Source: Deltaproteobacteria bacterium (GTDB lineage: Bacteria; Bdellovibrionota; UBA1018; UBA923). Taken from it: DNA of 6,352 bases. The stretch is from positions 1 through 6,352 of the forward strand of contig JACQAW010000010.1 in the NCBI GenBank assembly GCA_016194725.1, given 5' to 3'. Numbering within the stretch: the first letter of the stretch is position 1; the number at the start of each line of letters is the position of its first letter. The notes beneath the pieces were generated by a model. It saw only the letters and a program-made list of their open reading frames with translations. It was not told the DNA's origin and made no database searches. Shown here in pieces: positions 4,847-6,352 of the stretch. Made by a program: the position numbers and the translations under genes.

Positions 4847-6195
4847 CCAACCCGGAAACCGGAACAACCGAAATCCTCCTGTGGCGCTCCGCCACCGCCT
4901 CAAACAAAGCATTCCGAAGCTGGATTCTCCCGAAGGAATCCCTCGAAGACTCCTGCTACATTCCCAACCTTTCCGCCGAAAAAGTCCAGGACCTGGTCAA
5001 GGAATACGAGACCCTGAACTCGGGAAAATCGCGCTGGGGCCTTGCGGTGTGGCAGAAGAAAAACGACCGCGACCTGATTATCAATCAAGCCGGTCAGATT
5101 TCAGTCGAGTTCAAGAACTGCTCCGCCGAGCTGCTGCCTCAGCCGGAACTGGGCCTGGCGCTTACCAGTGGCATCCAGGACGGCCTGCGCTGCCTGGCGG
5201 GTAAAACCCGGGGCGACCTGGGCGCGGACCGGAAAACCGATTTCGCCAGGCTTTTGAGTTTTTTCGAGCACCCGCCAAAGCCACCCTCTGTCGTGGAATG
5301 CTACAACGCCGACTCGTCGTACGAGGGCCAGGACACGAAACGCCGGAACAGCATGCTGAAGTCGCTGGGAAGCTCCGTGGCACGAGCGGCGCCACCGAGC
5401 GGCGAAAACCCGCCAAGGATCGAGGTCAATGAAGTAAATTTATATGCTCAAGGCGCGAGGGCCGACCGCAGCCGCGTGCTGTTTCACGAAACGCTGCACT
5501 GGCTGGGCTACAAGCACTCCGAAGGCGTGGACGCCACCTACCTGATCGAGCAGTGCTGTTTCGCCAAGAGCGACGCCGCCTGCTCCCTGCTGCGCGACTC
5601 GGACTCGTCGCGCGTGCCGCGCATGGGCTGGACCAGCACTGAGTACCTGAAACGCTACACCGAAATCATGCTCAAGGAAGGCAAACCCATGGTGGCCATG
5701 CAAACCGCCTTCGCCGGCCTTCTGAGCGCCGATGCCCCGGTCGATGGATCGAAGAAGTTGGTCGCGGAAGGCCTGTATGCCACCGCGCTGGCCGCCACGG
5801 GGCGGGACACGCCTGACAGGAGATTCGTCGGTGCGGGCGAATATCTGATGATGGTCGCCGGGGCGGGTACCAGGACTGCCGATACGGTGCGGGCGGATTT
5901 CAAGAACGCCGCCGGCCACGACCTTTCGAGCGCGCAGCGAAAGTTCGCCGAAAAATGGGGCCAGGCCCTGGCGTTGTTGCTCAAAGGCGACCCCGCTCCG
6001 TTCACGGCCGCGCTTCGCGACCCGGCCACCCGTTATGACGGGTGCGACGCCTTCAACCAGGGAGGCGGCAGCTACGAGAAAGACATTCTGAACCGTACCA
6101 TGAGCGCCCAACTGGCGACAGCCAAGGGAACCCTCGCGAAGGAAGATCGAAAGATCACGATCGGCGAGCTCTGCCCGATCAGTCCTAAAAAATAA
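4843..6195 (+). CDS. Secreted metallopeptidase-like protein with HExxHxxGxxH, main part
   Basis: These 450 residues hold a metzincin-type zinc site, HETLHWLGYKH (H215, E216, H219, H225), with the usual Gly. A Cys-Cys pair follows (EQCCF, C238-C239), preceded by GVDATYLIE. The GYKHSEGV...YLIEQCCF layout recalls secreted proteins I associate with Bdellovibrio-type bacteria, though I cannot name a family. Further cysteines (38, 93, 117, 153, 247 and two near the C-terminus) suggest several disulfides, as expected outside the cytoplasm. The part after about 300 is Ala-rich and helical and unrecognised. It has no signal peptide of its own; the fragment just upstream supplies one in another frame. 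TTG 4843 overlaps that fragment's TGA, which could be a coupling site but more likely marks a frameshift. The protein ends at TAA 6193-6195, and a convergent gene follows. Confidence 0.8.
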   Translation: MTNPETGTTEILLWRSATASNKAFRSWILPKESLEDSCYIPNLSAEKVQDLVKEYETLNSGKSRWGLAVWQKKNDRDLIINQAGQISVEFKNCSAELLPQPELGLALTSGIQDGLRCLAGKTRGDLGADRKTDFARLLSFFEHPPKPPSVVECYNADSSYEGQDTKRRNSMLKSLGSSVARAAPPSGENPPRIEVNEVNLYAQGARADRSRVLFHETLHWLGYKHSEGVDATYLIEQCCFAKSDAACSLLRDSDSSRVPRMGWTSTEYLKRYTEIMLKEGKPMVAMQTAFAGLLSADAPVDGSKKLVAEGLYATALAATGRDTPDRRFVGAGEYLMMVAGAGTRTADTVRADFKNAAGHDLSSAQRKFAEKWGQALALLLKGDPAPFTAALRDPATRYDGCDAFNQGGGSYEKDILNRTMSAQLATAKGTLAKEDRKITIGELCPISPKK

Positions 6196-6210
6196 AAGAT
6201 GGATTCGACT

Positions 6211-6240
6211 CACAACTACCTGCGCATAGCGCGGATTGTG
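6211..6240 (-). terminator. Nested hairpin between convergent genes
   Basis: CACAA (6211-6215) pairs with TTGTG (6236-6240). Inside, CTGCGC (6220-6225) pairs with GCGCGG (6229-6234) around ATA, with one T-G wobble. Read on the minus strand it follows the stop of the terminal gene and is followed, about 12 bases later, by a T-rich stretch (6198-6184). It could serve as a loose intrinsic terminator for that gene and perhaps for the plus-strand gene as well. Confidence 0.35.
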
Positions 6241-6252
6241 CGGGGCTCAGGC

Positions 6253-6352
6253 TTAAGCGGCAATCGCGCAGTCCGGTGCTTGCGTCAAGTTGGCGTTACC
6301 GTAGTCAACGAGGCGGTAAAGCGTCCGCCGCCCGCTGCCTTGTCTGGTTGCC
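6253..6352 (-). CDS. C-terminal end of an unidentified gene (runs off the window)
   Basis: The last 32 residues of a minus-strand frame end at TAA 6255-6253 and read as plausible protein (RRTLYRLVDYGNANLTQAP, then DCAIAA). I do not recognise it. A plus-strand frame from ATG 6199 is also open to the window edge (MDSTHNYLRIARIVRGSG...), but it is Arg-rich, lacks a ribosome-binding site and starts three bases after the previous stop in an A-rich stretch. The minus-strand reading is preferred, because it makes a clean convergent pair with a hairpin between. Confidence 0.45.
   Translation of the reverse strand, partial: ATRQGSGRRTLYRLVDYGNANLTQAPDCAIAA

Noticed and set aside
5440..6213. Minus-strand ORF of 257 residues across the metallopeptidase
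   Set aside because: Its product is rich in Arg, Gly and Val with no recognisable domain, and it lies antisense to the HExxHxxGxxH gene, which has coherent motifs.
6199..6352. Plus-strand ORF open to the window edge
   Set aside because: It lacks a ribosome-binding site, starts three bases after the previous stop and is Arg-rich. The minus-strand frame is preferred, though the choice is not certain.
1..6352. CRISPR array, insertion sequence or attachment site
   Set aside because: No regularly spaced direct repeats, transposase motifs or flanking target duplications are visible.

Overview
The window looks like Gram-negative bacterial chromosome with moderately high GC. It is dominated by genes for exported proteins: five of the ORFs begin with, or are preceded by, a Sec-type signal peptide. 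The lineage cannot be fixed from sequence alone. The mix of a periplasmic START-domain lipid-binding protein, several unrelated secreted zinc-metallopeptidase-like proteins and a Cys-Cys motif after an HExxHxxGxxH site recalls Bdellovibrio-like or other predatory/soil delta-type lineages. That is an inference with low confidence.

Layout. Positions 1-1007 (minus strand) hold a likely three-gene set: a short secreted coiled-coil protein, a small secreted unknown protein, and the N-terminal third of a sodium/proton-coupled dicarboxylate/amino-acid symporter. The symporter's TTG start overlaps the preceding TGA. Divergent from it is a START-domain protein (1072-1746). Positions 1747-2138 are a long non-coding leader with an 18-bp operator-like palindrome, a possible 17-codon leader ORF and two strong hairpins, ahead of a NemR/LmrA-like TetR regulator (2139-2729). 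A secreted metzincin-type metallopeptidase (2785-3483) follows on the same strand. Convergent to it is a secreted protein (3546-4358, minus) that joins a von Hippel-Lindau (VHL) beta domain to an HExxH domain and stops soon after the HExxH. Divergent again, 4604-6195 encodes a third metallopeptidase-like protein, split into a signal-peptide fragment and a catalytic fragment by an apparent one-base frameshift. The window ends in the C-terminus of a minus-strand gene (6253-6352).

The most striking content is the VHL-type domain. It aligns without gaps to the human VHL beta domain around the hydroxyproline pocket, and the pocket residues (Trp, Tyr, Ser, Tyr, His, Trp) are kept. Together with three different secreted HExxH proteins in under 4 kb, this suggests a locus for binding and cutting extracellular protein, possibly hydroxyproline-containing or prey/host protein, with a TetR-type regulator beside it. 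Whether the locus is intact is uncertain. Three places (near 803-806, 3554-3561 and 4841-4845) look as if a single-base indel broke a reading frame, so either the assembly has indel errors or several genes are decaying.
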